Shown here in pieces: positions 16,856 through 24,398 of a stretch of DNA of 27,881 bases. Origin of the DNA: an uncultured Bacteroides sp. (GTDB lineage Bacteria; Bacteroidota; Bacteroidia; Bacteroidales; Bacteroidaceae). A program made the position numbers and the translations under genes. The notes below the pieces were generated by a model. It worked only from the letters and a program-made list of their open reading frames with translations. It did not search any database and had not been told where the DNA came from. Each line of letters begins with the position of its first letter. The stretch's first letter is position 1. The DNA lies in contig CAJKDC010000026.1 of the NCBI GenBank assembly GCA_905198575.1, forward strand, positions 1 to 27,881. The letters run 5' to 3'.

Positions 16856-17314
16856 TCAGATCAGTTTGATGTTATCGCGGTTCTGTTCCTTTTCGCAGTA
16901 GTGGCATTTCAGCAATCCGTGTTCCTTGTCTACTACATGGAACCATGTAGCCATCGGCTCGTTGTTGGTAATGCATTTCGGGTTATTGCATTTCACGATG
17001 CCTCTTACTTCATCGGGCAATGCCAGAACAGTTTTCTCTACTACTTTGTAGTCGCGGATAATGTTCAGTTTGATATTGGGTGCCACTACAGAAAGGCGGC
17101 TTATTTCGTTGTCGGTGAAGAAGCGGTCTGCAATCTTGATAATTCCCTTTTTACCCAGCTTCTTGCTTTCCAGGTTATTACCGATGGTAATGTTGGTGTC
17201 CATTTCTTCTACACCCAGCAATGAAACCACTTTAAAGAGTTTGTCAGAAGGGATGTGGTCTATTACCGTACCATTTTTCAGTGCAGCTACCTGCAATTCG
17301 TTTGTTTCGCTCAT
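16856..17314 (-). CDS. pyrI: Aspartate carbamoyltransferase regulatory chain
   Basis: 152 residues, the normal length for PyrI. The N-terminal allosteric domain contains the nucleotide-binding region (VAALKNGTVIDHI, then KLFKVVSLLG and NLESKKLGKKGIIKI). The C-terminal domain holds the four zinc cysteines C109, C114, C137 and C140, in CNNPKC and CHYC, which hold the contact with the catalytic chain. It follows pyrB by 34 bases on the same strand. Together they form the classical regulated ATCase of de novo pyrimidine synthesis, feedback-sensitive to CTP and ATP. Nothing unusual seen. Confidence 0.96.
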   Translation of the reverse strand: MSETNELQVAALKNGTVIDHIPSDKLFKVVSLLGVEEMDTNITIGNNLESKKLGKKGIIKIADRFFTDNEISRLSVVAPNIKLNIIRDYKVVEKTVLALPDEVRGIVKCNNPKCITNNEPMATWFHVVDKEHGLLKCHYCEKEQNRDNIKLI

Positions 17315-17348
17315 ATATATAAGGAATATTTAAAAGGTCCTACATCAG

Positions 17349-18290
17349 TTATTTCAAGGTATCGGCTTTCACTTCGTCCAGGGTGATTCCCAATACGTCG
17401 CACAAGATGGCTTCGCGGGCATACAAGCCATTTTTAGCTTGCTGGAAGTAATAAGCCTTTTCACTGTCGTCCACATCGTACGTAATCTCGTTTACGCGGG
17501 GCAGCGGATGCAGGATGCGCAGGTTATCGCGCGTTTTGTCCAGCATTTTACTGTTCAGTATATAGATGTCTTTTACTCGTTCATACTCCATCAGGTCTGT
17601 AAAACGCTCGCGCTGTACACGTGTCATGTACAGGATGTCGGCATCGGCGATGGTGTCTTCGGTGAAGTCGGAGTGCTCGTAATACTTGATGTTGTGCTGC
17701 TTGCAGTACAGCTTGTATTCTTCCGGCATCTTGAGTTCATCGGGTGCTATAAAATGGAAGGTAGGATTGAAATGACGCATGGCCATCAGCAGCGAGTGTA
17801 CGGTACGTCCGTATTTCAGGTCGCCCACCATATAGATATTCAGGTTCTCCAGTGTACCTTGTGTCTTGTAGATGGAATAGAGGTCGAGCATGGTCTGGCT
17901 GGGATGCTGGTTGGCACCGTCGCCCGCATTTACGATAGGCACGGGAGCCACTTCGCTGGCATAGCGTGCTGCTCCTTCCAGGTAGTGACGCATAACGATA
18001 ATGTCGGCATAGTTGCTTACCATCATGATGGTGTCTTTCAGCGTCTCACCTTTCGACGAGCTGGTAACCTTGGGGTCTGTAAAACCGATAACTCTTGCAC
18101 CCAGACGGTTCGCAGCTGTTTCAAAGCTCAGACGGGTACGGGTAGACGGCTCAAAAAACAAGGTTGCAACAACTTTTTCGGCCAGTAACCGGCGGTTAGG
18201 TTTCTTCTCAAACTCTTTTGCCATTTCCAACAGATAAAGAATCTTTTCTTTGGAGTGGTTGGCAATTGTAACTAAACTTCTATTTTCCAT
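17349..18290 (-). CDS. pyrB: Aspartate carbamoyltransferase catalytic chain
   Basis: 313 residues, full length. It condenses carbamoyl phosphate and aspartate to carbamoyl aspartate, the committed step of pyrimidine synthesis. The carbamoyl-phosphate loop F-F-E-P-S-T-R-T-R spans residues 45-53, HPSQTMLD (about 128-135) and the aspartate-site HPLPRVNEI (about 260-268) are intact. It is the first gene of a minus-strand operon: pyrI follows after 34 bases, then flavin reductase and the outer-membrane gene. Its upstream region, shared with the divergent penicillin-binding protein gene, contains a 7-bp palindrome and a -7-like box (18307-18331) that may regulate it. Confidence 0.97.
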   Translation of the reverse strand: MENRSLVTIANHSKEKILYLLEMAKEFEKKPNRRLLAEKVVATLFFEPSTRTRLSFETAANRLGARVIGFTDPKVTSSSKGETLKDTIMMVSNYADIIVMRHYLEGAARYASEVAPVPIVNAGDGANQHPSQTMLDLYSIYKTQGTLENLNIYMVGDLKYGRTVHSLLMAMRHFNPTFHFIAPDELKMPEEYKLYCKQHNIKYYEHSDFTEDTIADADILYMTRVQRERFTDLMEYERVKDIYILNSKMLDKTRDNLRILHPLPRVNEITYDVDDSEKAYYFQQAKNGLYAREAILCDVLGITLDEVKADTLK

Positions 18291-18306
18291 TTTTGTGCAA
18301 TTATTG

Positions 18307-18331
18307 TTACATCTAATACGATGTAAAGGTA
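18307..18331 (-). promoter_or_regulatory. Candidate pyrB promoter with overlapping palindrome
   Basis: On the minus strand TACCTTTA (18331 to 18324) fits the Bacteroidetes -7 pattern TAnnTTTG except for the last base. It overlaps a perfect inverted repeat with 7-bp arms, TTACATC (18307-18313) and GATGTAA (18320-18326), separated by six bases. The palindrome could be an operator or a hairpin at the start of the pyrB leader; it lies 17-36 bases before the start codon. Confidence 0.4.
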
Positions 18332-18415
18332 GAGAAAAAAAAATAAAAATCCACCCTTTTAAAGATATTTCAGCGAAGTTTCTGTTTACTAGTTATTATT
18401 ACAAACTTTTTTCCG

Positions 18416-18423
18416 TACATTTG
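18416..18423 (+). promoter_or_regulatory. Candidate -7 element for the penicillin-binding protein gene
   Basis: TACATTTG exactly matches TAnnTTTG and lies 37 bases before the ATG at 18461. The upstream region is AT-rich, without a clear TTTG -33 element. It is oriented away from pyrB. Confidence 0.5.
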
Positions 18424-18460
18424 CGCTCAGTTTATTAAAATGGAATAGTGTTTTTATACT

Positions 18461-20785
18461 ATGAGGAAGAAATTTATATACGTATTATGGTTTCTGCTGG
18501 TGCTTTTCATCCTGGCAGTAGCCGCTGTGTTTACAGCCATTGCCCGTGGATGGGTGGGATACGTGCCTCCGGTAGAAGAGCTGGAGAATCCGCAGTTGAA
18601 ATTTGCCTCCGAAATCATTTCGGCCGACGGCAAGACTTTGGGAACCTGGTCGCTGAGTAAGGAAAACCGCGTATTTGCGCATTACGAGGAACTTTCGCCG
18701 CACCTTATCAATGCGCTTATTGCAACGGAAGACGTGCGCTTTGCCGACCACTCGGGTATCGACGAACGGGCCTTTTTCCGTGCGCTTATCAAGCGTGGTA
18801 TCCTGATGCAGAAGCATGCCGGTGGTGGTAGTACCATTACCCAGCAGCTTGCCAAGTTGCTTTATTCGCCTACAGCAGATAATATTCAGGAACGTCTGCT
18901 GCAGAAACCTATCGAATGGGTGATTGCCGTGAAGCTGGAGCGTTATTATACAAAGGAGGAAATCATTACGATGTACCTCAACAAGTTCGATTTTCTTTAC
19001 AATGCGGTAGGTATCAAGACGGCGGCTGCCACTTATTTCTCGAAGACTCCAAAGAACCTGAAGATAGAAGAGGCTGCTACGCTGATCGGTATGTGCAAGA
19101 ATCCGTCATTGTACAATCCGCGCCGCTTCAACGAACGTTGTCGTGGCCGACGCAATACGGTGCTCGACCAGATGCGCAAGGCCGGTTATATTACGCAGGC
19201 CGAATGCGACTCATTGCAGGCGCTTCCGCTTACGCTTAAATTCCGCAAGGTGGACCACAAGGACGGACTGGCAACTTACTTCCGCGAATATTTACGTGGG
19301 GTGATGAATGCCAAGAAACCTGAAAAGAAAAAATACCGTGGATGGCAGATGCAGAAGTATTACGAGGACTCGCTGGCATGGGAAACTGACCCATTGTATG
19401 GCTGGTGTGCCAAGAATAAAAAGAAAGACGGCAGCAACTATAATCTGTACACCGACGGTCTGAAGATTTATACGACCATTGACTCACGTATGCAGGCTTA
19501 TGCCGAAGAAGCCGTGTACGAGCATGTAGCCAAATACTTGCAGCCCCGTTTCTTCAAAGAAAAGAAACGCAGTAAGACAGCTCCTTTCACCAGTCAGCTG
19601 ACGGCAGAAGAAGTGAATACCATTATGACACGTGCCATGCGCCAGAGTGACCGCTACCGCATTATGAAGGCGGACGGATATTCTGAGGCTGAAATCCGCA
19701 AGGCATTTGACACTCCGCACGAAATGACGGTATTCTCTTATGATGGTGACAAGGATACCATCATGACCCCGATGGATTCGTTGCGTTATTACAAGCATTT
19801 CTTGCGTACTGGCTTTATGTCGATGGACCCGTCGAACGGACATGTCAAGGCGTATGTGGGTGGACCTAACTATAACTACTTCCAGTATGACATGGCTATG
19901 GTGGGACGCCGTCAGGTGGGTTCTACCATTAAACCTTATTTATATACACTGGCTATGGAGAATGGGTTCTCTCCGTGCGATCAGGCGCGTAACGTAGAAT
20001 ATACCCTGGTGGACGAGAATGGTATTCCATGGACACCACGAAACAGCAGCCGCAAGCGCTATGGCGAAATGGTTACGTTGAAATGGGGTCTTGCCAACTC
20101 GAACAACTGGATTTCGGCTTATCTGATGAGTAAGCTTAATCCGTATGCGCTGGTTCGCCTTATCCACTCGTTCGGGGTTCTGAATAAGGATATCCAGCCT
20201 ACCGTATCGCTCTGTCTGGGTCCTTGTGAGATTTCAGTAGGCGAGATGGTAAGCGCTTATACAGCTTTTGCCAACAAGGGTATCCGTACGGCACCGCTCT
20301 TTGTTACGCGCATTGAGGATAATGAAGGAAACGAAATTGCCACATTCAATGCACATGTAGACGAAGTTATCAGTGAAACCAGTGCTTACAAGATGTTGGT
20401 AATGCTTCGTGCCGTAATCAATGAAGGTACCGGTGGACGTTGCCGCCGTCTGTATGGCATTACTGCTGATATGGGCGGTAAGACCGGTACAACCAACAAC
20501 AACTCTGACGGATGGTTCATGGGCTTTACACCTAATCTGGTATCAGGATGCTGGGTAGGAGGTGAGGAACGTGATATTCACTTCGACCGCATGACAGACG
20601 GACAGGGTGCTGCTATGGCATTGCCGGTGTGGGGACTTTATATGCAGAAAGTTTATGCGGATAAGTCATTGGGTTACTCGCAGAAAGATACCTTCAATAT
20701 CCCGAAGGATTTTGACCCGTGCAAGGATATTCTCGACGAATCGGAACCTATTGATAACGTAGGACTGGATGACTTGTTCAATTGA
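18461..20785 (+). CDS. mrcA: Class A penicillin-binding protein 1A, bifunctional
   Basis: 774 residues. A short basic N-terminus and one hydrophobic helix (about 6-28) anchor it in the inner membrane with the rest in the periplasm. The GT51 glycosyltransferase domain (about 55-230) has the catalytic E90 in ATEDVRFADH and the G-G-G-S-T-I-T-Q-Q-L-A-K-L segment. The transpeptidase domain (about 440-720) has S488-T-I-K491, S547-N-N549 and K674-T-G676 motifs, all intact. It polymerises lipid II and cross-links peptidoglycan. It is transcribed alone, divergent from pyrB, from a TACATTTG promoter, and ends at a strong terminator (20815-20856). The C-terminal tail (about 745-774) is acidic. It could equally be labelled PBP1b in another naming scheme; the class A assignment is firm. 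Confidence 0.94.
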   Translation: MRKKFIYVLWFLLVLFILAVAAVFTAIARGWVGYVPPVEELENPQLKFASEIISADGKTLGTWSLSKENRVFAHYEELSPHLINALIATEDVRFADHSGIDERAFFRALIKRGILMQKHAGGGSTITQQLAKLLYSPTADNIQERLLQKPIEWVIAVKLERYYTKEEIITMYLNKFDFLYNAVGIKTAAATYFSKTPKNLKIEEAATLIGMCKNPSLYNPRRFNERCRGRRNTVLDQMRKAGYITQAECDSLQALPLTLKFRKVDHKDGLATYFREYLRGVMNAKKPEKKKYRGWQMQKYYEDSLAWETDPLYGWCAKNKKKDGSNYNLYTDGLKIYTTIDSRMQAYAEEAVYEHVAKYLQPRFFKEKKRSKTAPFTSQLTAEEVNTIMTRAMRQSDRYRIMKADGYSEAEIRKAFDTPHEMTVFSYDGDKDTIMTPMDSLRYYKHFLRTGFMSMDPSNGHVKAYVGGPNYNYFQYDMAMVGRRQVGSTIKPYLYTLAMENGFSPCDQARNVEYTLVDENGIPWTPRNSSRKRYGEMVTLKWGLANSNNWISAYLMSKLNPYALVRLIHSFGVLNKDIQPTVSLCLGPCEISVGEMVSAYTAFANKGIRTAPLFVTRIEDNEGNEIATFNAHVDEVISETSAYKMLVMLRAVINEGTGGRCRRLYGITADMGGKTGTTNNNSDGWFMGFTPNLVSGCWVGGEERDIHFDRMTDGQGAAMALPVWGLYMQKVYADKSLGYSQKDTFNIPKDFDPCKDILDESEPIDNVGLDDLFN

Positions 20786-20814
20786 TTCTTTTATCTGAAG
20801 ATTAGATAGAATAG

Positions 20815-20856
20815 AAAGGAGCCGTATCAGATACGAATGATACGGCTCCTTTTTTA
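20815..20856 (+). terminator. Rho-independent terminator after the PBP gene
   Basis: A perfect 15-bp inverted repeat (AAAGGAGCCGTATCA at 20815-20829, TGATACGGCTCCTTT at 20838-20852) with an 8-base loop runs into a continuous T tract. It lies 29 bases after the stop codon. The remaining spacer to 21000 is AT-rich with nothing else identifiable. Confidence 0.9.
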
Positions 20857-21000
20857 TAGTCATCAAGCTGCTTTCTGCGTAAATGAAGAATAAAAACTGC
20901 GAAAAAATACACTTTTCGATAGTAAAAGCTTATAATTATTTGCATAACTGGTGGAGAATGTCTAAATTGTGTGACAGAAACAAGAAAATCCCTATCCGCT

Positions 21001-21825
21001 ATGGACTCACATATTCAATTTTATCAGCTGGAACCCGATGCTGCAGCCCGCATCCTGGAGCGCATTGCAGCGTTTAATACAGGTCGGAGTGATGCCCAGG
21101 GAACGTATGCCATCAGTGTGGCTACAGCTTATCGGTCTTATTATGCATTGTGGCGTCTTTTTCCCGGTGAGGGACAGCCGCTCTTTGTCCGTACACTTGG
21201 AATTACTTTCGAAGGAGCTGTAGACCGTGCATTTGACTTGCTGCAGAATTGCAATACGCTTCTCGAGGTTAAGGACAACAGCTATTTTGAAGCTTGTTAC
21301 GGACAGATGGATGATATCATGCCCTTTGGACGTTATCGGGGGAAGCGGATGGCGGAGATTTATTATGTGGACCCTGCGTATATGTTGTGGCTGGCCAATA
21401 AGTTCGAACCTCACAACCGTATTTATTATAAAGTACAGGAATTGGCAAGGCAGTTTGCCCAAGTTCATTTTGAGCTGACTGTCCAAAAACGAAATATCTC
21501 GTCTGTCAGTCATTTTGTAGGTAGTCCGGGGGATAAGCTTAAAGGATTACAGCTTACCGTGCTTAATGTCCGCTTACAGGTAGATAATTACAAGCCCGAT
21601 TTTTATGTAGACCAGAACGTGCTGGCTGCCGACAGGGACGGTAACCGCTTTGTGTTTCTAGTCAAAGCGGCTGCGGCCAGTCTTTCGCCTTACAGTCTGA
21701 GCAGCCGTAGTCGTGTCATTGCGGTCCGGCAGTCTCTTTCCCTCCGTTCTGCCAAGGTGATGGGACATTACGAAAGCAGGGGTGTGCGTTATACACGATT
21801 GGGGTACGTTAAGTTTAACGAGTGA
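21001..21825 (+). CDS. Protein with ExoX-like C-terminal (DUF3820-type) motif, function unknown
   Basis: 274 residues from the ATG at 21001; an in-frame GTG at 20971 would add ten residues that look non-conserved, so I reject it. No signal peptide. The central motif M-P-F-G-R-Y-R-G-K-R-M-A-E-I-Y-Y-V-D-P-A-Y-M-L-W-L (starting at residue 107) is that found at the C-terminus of exodeoxyribonuclease X-like exonucleases and in DUF3820 proteins, generally read as a nucleic-acid-contacting appendage. No DEDD exonuclease domain accompanies it here. The N-terminal 100 residues (LEPDAAARILERI, YAISVATAYRSYYALW) are unassigned, and the C-terminal part (about 175-274) is strand-rich and ends basic. Its 3' end overlaps the convergent folK-like gene by 11 bases. 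Possibly a DNA-repair-associated protein; I cannot assign a reaction. Confidence 0.8.
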   Translation: MDSHIQFYQLEPDAAARILERIAAFNTGRSDAQGTYAISVATAYRSYYALWRLFPGEGQPLFVRTLGITFEGAVDRAFDLLQNCNTLLEVKDNSYFEACYGQMDDIMPFGRYRGKRMAEIYYVDPAYMLWLANKFEPHNRIYYKVQELARQFAQVHFELTVQKRNISSVSHFVGSPGDKLKGLQLTVLNVRLQVDNYKPDFYVDQNVLAADRDGNRFVFLVKAAAASLSPYSLSSRSRVIAVRQSLSLRSAKVMGHYESRGVRYTRLGYVKFNE

Positions 21826-22222
21826 CTTTCTGGTTCAAATCAGCCAGTCCCATTTGTACGTAATCACGCTCCAGATCGGCTGGTTTTAGGATTGTTTCAT
21901 CGTAATACAGCAGGTCTACGTCTGCTGTGATGATACCGACAGCTTTTCCTTCGGGGGTACGTCCCAGTGTTTTTTCGAGCGTTTTGAACTGTGCGGTAAT
22001 AGCATCTGCAGGCATACAAGTAGTAAAGCAGCCTACCTGATTCAAGAAATCGGCAGCAGGACACATAGAGTGTGGCGTCGTCTGTCTGACGTCCGACCAG
22101 CGGATGTCGGGAAACATCTTTTCGAGTGCAGTACGCACCTTTTTCAGATTTTCAGCAGCATTGCAGTTTGAGCCTAATCCGACGGCACAATAGTGGCTAT
22201 TTTGTATAAATGTTTTATTCAT
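21815..22222 (-). CDS. folK: Short HPPK-like protein (folate pathway pyrophosphokinase family)
   Basis: 135 residues from the ATG at 22222; the frame is open to 22495 but that stretch lies over kdsB and is not plausible. The N-terminal G-L-G-S-N (about 15-19), the F-L-N-Q-V segment (59-63) and D101-V-D103-L-L match 6-hydroxymethyl-7,8-dihydropterin pyrophosphokinase: the aspartates bind magnesium and the FxN region contacts the pterin. It is shorter than the usual ~160 residues, and the conserved arginine of the G-P-R-T-x-D motif is replaced (GIITAD), so ATP handling may differ or activity may be reduced. It is divergent from kdsB with promoters placed back to back, and converges with the ExoX-C-like gene. 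A CAAAAGTA box on the plus strand, 5 bases before its start, would give an almost leaderless message. Confidence 0.78.
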   Translation of the reverse strand: MNKTFIQNSHYCAVGLGSNCNAAENLKKVRTALEKMFPDIRWSDVRQTTPHSMCPAADFLNQVGCFTTCMPADAITAQFKTLEKTLGRTPEGKAVGIITADVDLLYYDETILKPADLERDYVQMGLADLNQKVTR

Positions 22223-22226
22223 ACTA

Positions 22227-22234
22227 CAAAAGTA
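22227..22234 (-). promoter_or_regulatory. Candidate -7 element for the folK-like gene
   Basis: Read on the minus strand, 22234 to 22227 is TACTTTTG, matching TAnnTTTG. It ends four bases before the ATG, implying transcription starts at or next to the start codon (leaderless mRNA). Confidence 0.4.
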
Positions 22235-22248
22235 TGAAAAAAAAATTG

Positions 22249-22256
22249 TATTTTTG
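22249..22256 (+). promoter_or_regulatory. Candidate -7 element for kdsB
   Basis: TATTTTTG matches TAnnTTTG, 24 bases before the kdsB ATG. It is only 14 bases from the oppositely directed folK element, so the two promoters overlap. Confidence 0.5.
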
Positions 22257-22280
22257 CGAAGATAAAACTGTATAAATACC

Positions 22281-23042
22281 ATGAAATTTATTGGAATTAT
22301 TCCTGCAAGATATGCATCAACACGCTTTCCGGCCAAACCGTTGGCACTTTTGGGAGGCAAACCAGTCATACAACGAGTATACGAACAAGTAGCGGGCATC
22401 TTGGATGATGCCTGGGTAGCTACGGATGACGAACGCATCGAACAAGCGGTAAAGGCTTTTGGCGGTAAGGTCGTGATGACTTCTACGGCACACAAGAGTG
22501 GTACTGACCGCTGCTATGAAGCTTATACGAAAGTAGGACAGGGCTTCGATGTCGTTGTAAATATTCAGGGCGACGAGCCTTTTATCCAGCGTTCGCAACT
22601 GGAGGCTGTTAAGGCTTGTTTCGACGATGCTTCTACACAGATTGCTACTTTGGTAAAACCTTTCAGTGCTGATGATGCGTTTGAGGTGCTGGAAAATGCC
22701 AATTCGCCAAAGGTTGTAGTCAACAAGAATTTCCAGGCACTTTATTTCAGCCGCTCCATCATTCCTTATCAGCGTAATGCCGGCAAGCAAGACTGGCTGA
22801 AGGGACATACTTATTACAAGCACATCGGCTTGTATGCCTATCGTGCAGCTGTGTTGCAGGAAATCACTGCATTGCCACAGTCGTCTCTCGAACTGGCTGA
22901 ATCGCTAGAACAGTTGCGCTGGCTGGAAAACGGTTATACCATCAAGGTCGGCCTCAGTGATGTTGAGACTATCGGAATCGACACTCCTCAGGATTTGGAG
23001 CGTGCGGAATTGTTTCTTAAAGAACATTACGGAGCAAAATGA
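22281..23042 (+). CDS. kdsB: 3-deoxy-manno-octulosonate cytidylyltransferase (CMP-KDO synthetase)
   Basis: 253 residues, standard length, cytoplasmic. Activates KDO with CTP for lipid A-core assembly, so the cell makes an LPS-type outer membrane. The nucleotidyltransferase signature I-I-P-A-R-Y-A-S-T-R-F-P-A-K-P-L spans residues 6-21, and the metal-binding N-I-Q-G-D-E-P-F (94-101) and the late ETIGIDTPQDLE segment are conserved. The stop codon overlaps the start of the pitrilysin-family gene by four bases (ATGA at 23039-23042), so the two are translationally coupled. Promoter likely TATTTTTG at 22249-22256. Confidence 0.97.
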   Translation: MKFIGIIPARYASTRFPAKPLALLGGKPVIQRVYEQVAGILDDAWVATDDERIEQAVKAFGGKVVMTSTAHKSGTDRCYEAYTKVGQGFDVVVNIQGDEPFIQRSQLEAVKACFDDASTQIATLVKPFSADDAFEVLENANSPKVVVNKNFQALYFSRSIIPYQRNAGKQDWLKGHTYYKHIGLYAYRAAVLQEITALPQSSLELAESLEQLRWLENGYTIKVGLSDVETIGIDTPQDLERAELFLKEHYGAK

Positions 23043-24337
23043 CGGCAGTACTCGACAGGACAAAGGCACCACAGAACAAGCCGATGGAACACTTTGCGAT
23101 ACCTGTTCCTGAACGAAGAATTCTGAATAATGGTACCCCTCTGAACATTCTCAGAGTAGGCTCGGAAGATGTGATACGTTTTGACATACTGGTACGTGGC
23201 GGTCAGTGGCAGCAGGAACTTCCGCTGCAGGCTATGTTTACCAATCGCATGTTGCGCGAAGGCACTGCCAGTTACACTTCGCAGCAGATTGCTTCGAAAC
23301 TGGATTATTACGGAGCATGGCTCGACCTTTCTTCATCAGTCAACTATGGGTTTATTACCCTTTATTCGCTGGTGAAGTATTTCCCGCAGACGCTTGAAAT
23401 CGTGGCGTCGATGGTTAAGGAACCGTTGTTTCCGGAGAAGGAGCTCGATGTTGTACGTAATGTCAATCGCCAGCAGTTTCTGGTTAATGCCGACCGTGTG
23501 GAAGTCCTTGCGCGCAAGGAACTGAACCGTTCGCTGTTTGGTACGGCACATCCTCTTGGTAAGTATGCTGCCCTGCAGGATTATGACACCATTACGGCTG
23601 CACACTTGCGCAATTTTTATACTACTTATTATTCCTCGGCCAACTGTACTCTTTACGTATCGGGAAAAGTTACCGATGATATTCTGCGCTGTGTAGAACA
23701 GCATTTCGGTCAGGAAAGTTGGGGTAGTCTTTCTTCTATTCCTGAAGACCGCAATTATGAAGCACAGACTATAGCTGACCGTCATGTCTTTATCGAACGT
23801 CCTGATGCGCTTCAAAGCTCTGTTAAAATGGGATGCTTCACACTGGACCGTTTGCATCCCGATTTTCTGAAGTTCAAGGTTTTGGTAACACTGTTCGGCG
23901 GATACTTTGGAAGCCGTCTCATGTCGAATATCCGCGAAGACAAGGGATATACGTATGGTATTGCTTCGGGTGTAGTTTCTTATCCCGGAACAGGTATGCT
24001 TATTGTTAGTACAGAGGCTGCCAATGAGTATGTGCGTCCGCTTATTGCAGAAGTCTATACGGAAATAGACCGTCTGCAGCAAGACCTTGTTCCGGCTGAA
24101 GAACTGGAGATGGTGAAAAACTATATGTTGGGCGATTTATGCCGTGCTTACGAAGGACCTTTGTCGGTTACTGAAGCGTGGATATTTACTCAGACAGCCG
24201 GCTTGCCCGACAGTTTCTACGACCAGTCCGTACAGGCCATCCGTACGGTAACTGCCGAAGAATTGCGTCGTCTGGCGCAGCTTTATTTCGATAAAGAACG
24301 TTTAATAGAGGTGGTTGCAGGTAAAAAAATGCTATAA
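23039..24337 (+). CDS. M16 (pitrilysin) family protein without the zinc motif
   Basis: 432 residues, no signal peptide. Two homologous M16-type halves: the N-terminal one is recognisable from DILVRGGQWQQ, LREGT and SSVNYGFITLYSL, and the C-terminal from RLMSNIREDKGYTYGIASGV (R/Y pair, the substrate-tail binding region of the partner subunit). The metalloprotease motif HxxEH should lie before LREGT at about 66-70, but the corresponding positions read M-F-T-N-R, so it cannot bind catalytic zinc in the usual way. In Bacteroidetes such proteins often act as the non-catalytic partner of an active M16 subunit, but no active subunit is encoded in this window. It starts within the stop of kdsB (4-base overlap). 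Confidence 0.88.
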   Translation: MTAVLDRTKAPQNKPMEHFAIPVPERRILNNGTPLNILRVGSEDVIRFDILVRGGQWQQELPLQAMFTNRMLREGTASYTSQQIASKLDYYGAWLDLSSSVNYGFITLYSLVKYFPQTLEIVASMVKEPLFPEKELDVVRNVNRQQFLVNADRVEVLARKELNRSLFGTAHPLGKYAALQDYDTITAAHLRNFYTTYYSSANCTLYVSGKVTDDILRCVEQHFGQESWGSLSSIPEDRNYEAQTIADRHVFIERPDALQSSVKMGCFTLDRLHPDFLKFKVLVTLFGGYFGSRLMSNIREDKGYTYGIASGVVSYPGTGMLIVSTEAANEYVRPLIAEVYTEIDRLQQDLVPAEELEMVKNYMLGDLCRAYEGPLSVTEAWIFTQTAGLPDSFYDQSVQAIRTVTAEELRRLAQLYFDKERLIEVVAGKKML

Positions 24338-24363
24338 AGCAGCAGGCAGAAAAATAATTCCAT

Positions 24364-24371
24364 TAAATTTG
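24364..24371 (+). promoter_or_regulatory. Candidate -7 element for the MORN gene
   Basis: TAAATTTG matches TAnnTTTG, 27 bases before the ATG at 24399 and after the pitrilysin stop, so the MORN/IMPase pair may have its own promoter in addition to read-through. No -33 element is clear. Confidence 0.4.
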
Positions 24372-24398
24372 GGACACAAAAAATATTGATTTAGGCGA

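Noticed and set aside
17439..18188. Long open frame on the plus strand (249 codons) opposite pyrB
   Set aside because: Shadow of the pyrB codons; no family motif and no promoter, while pyrB itself has all its active-site motifs.
20971..21000. GTG start ten codons before the ExoX-C-like gene
   Set aside because: The ATG at 21001 gives a normal start, and the added residues look non-conserved.
22223..22495. N-terminal extension of the folK-like frame
   Set aside because: It lies antisense to the start of kdsB and encodes a low-quality sequence; the HPPK fold begins at the ATG at 22222.
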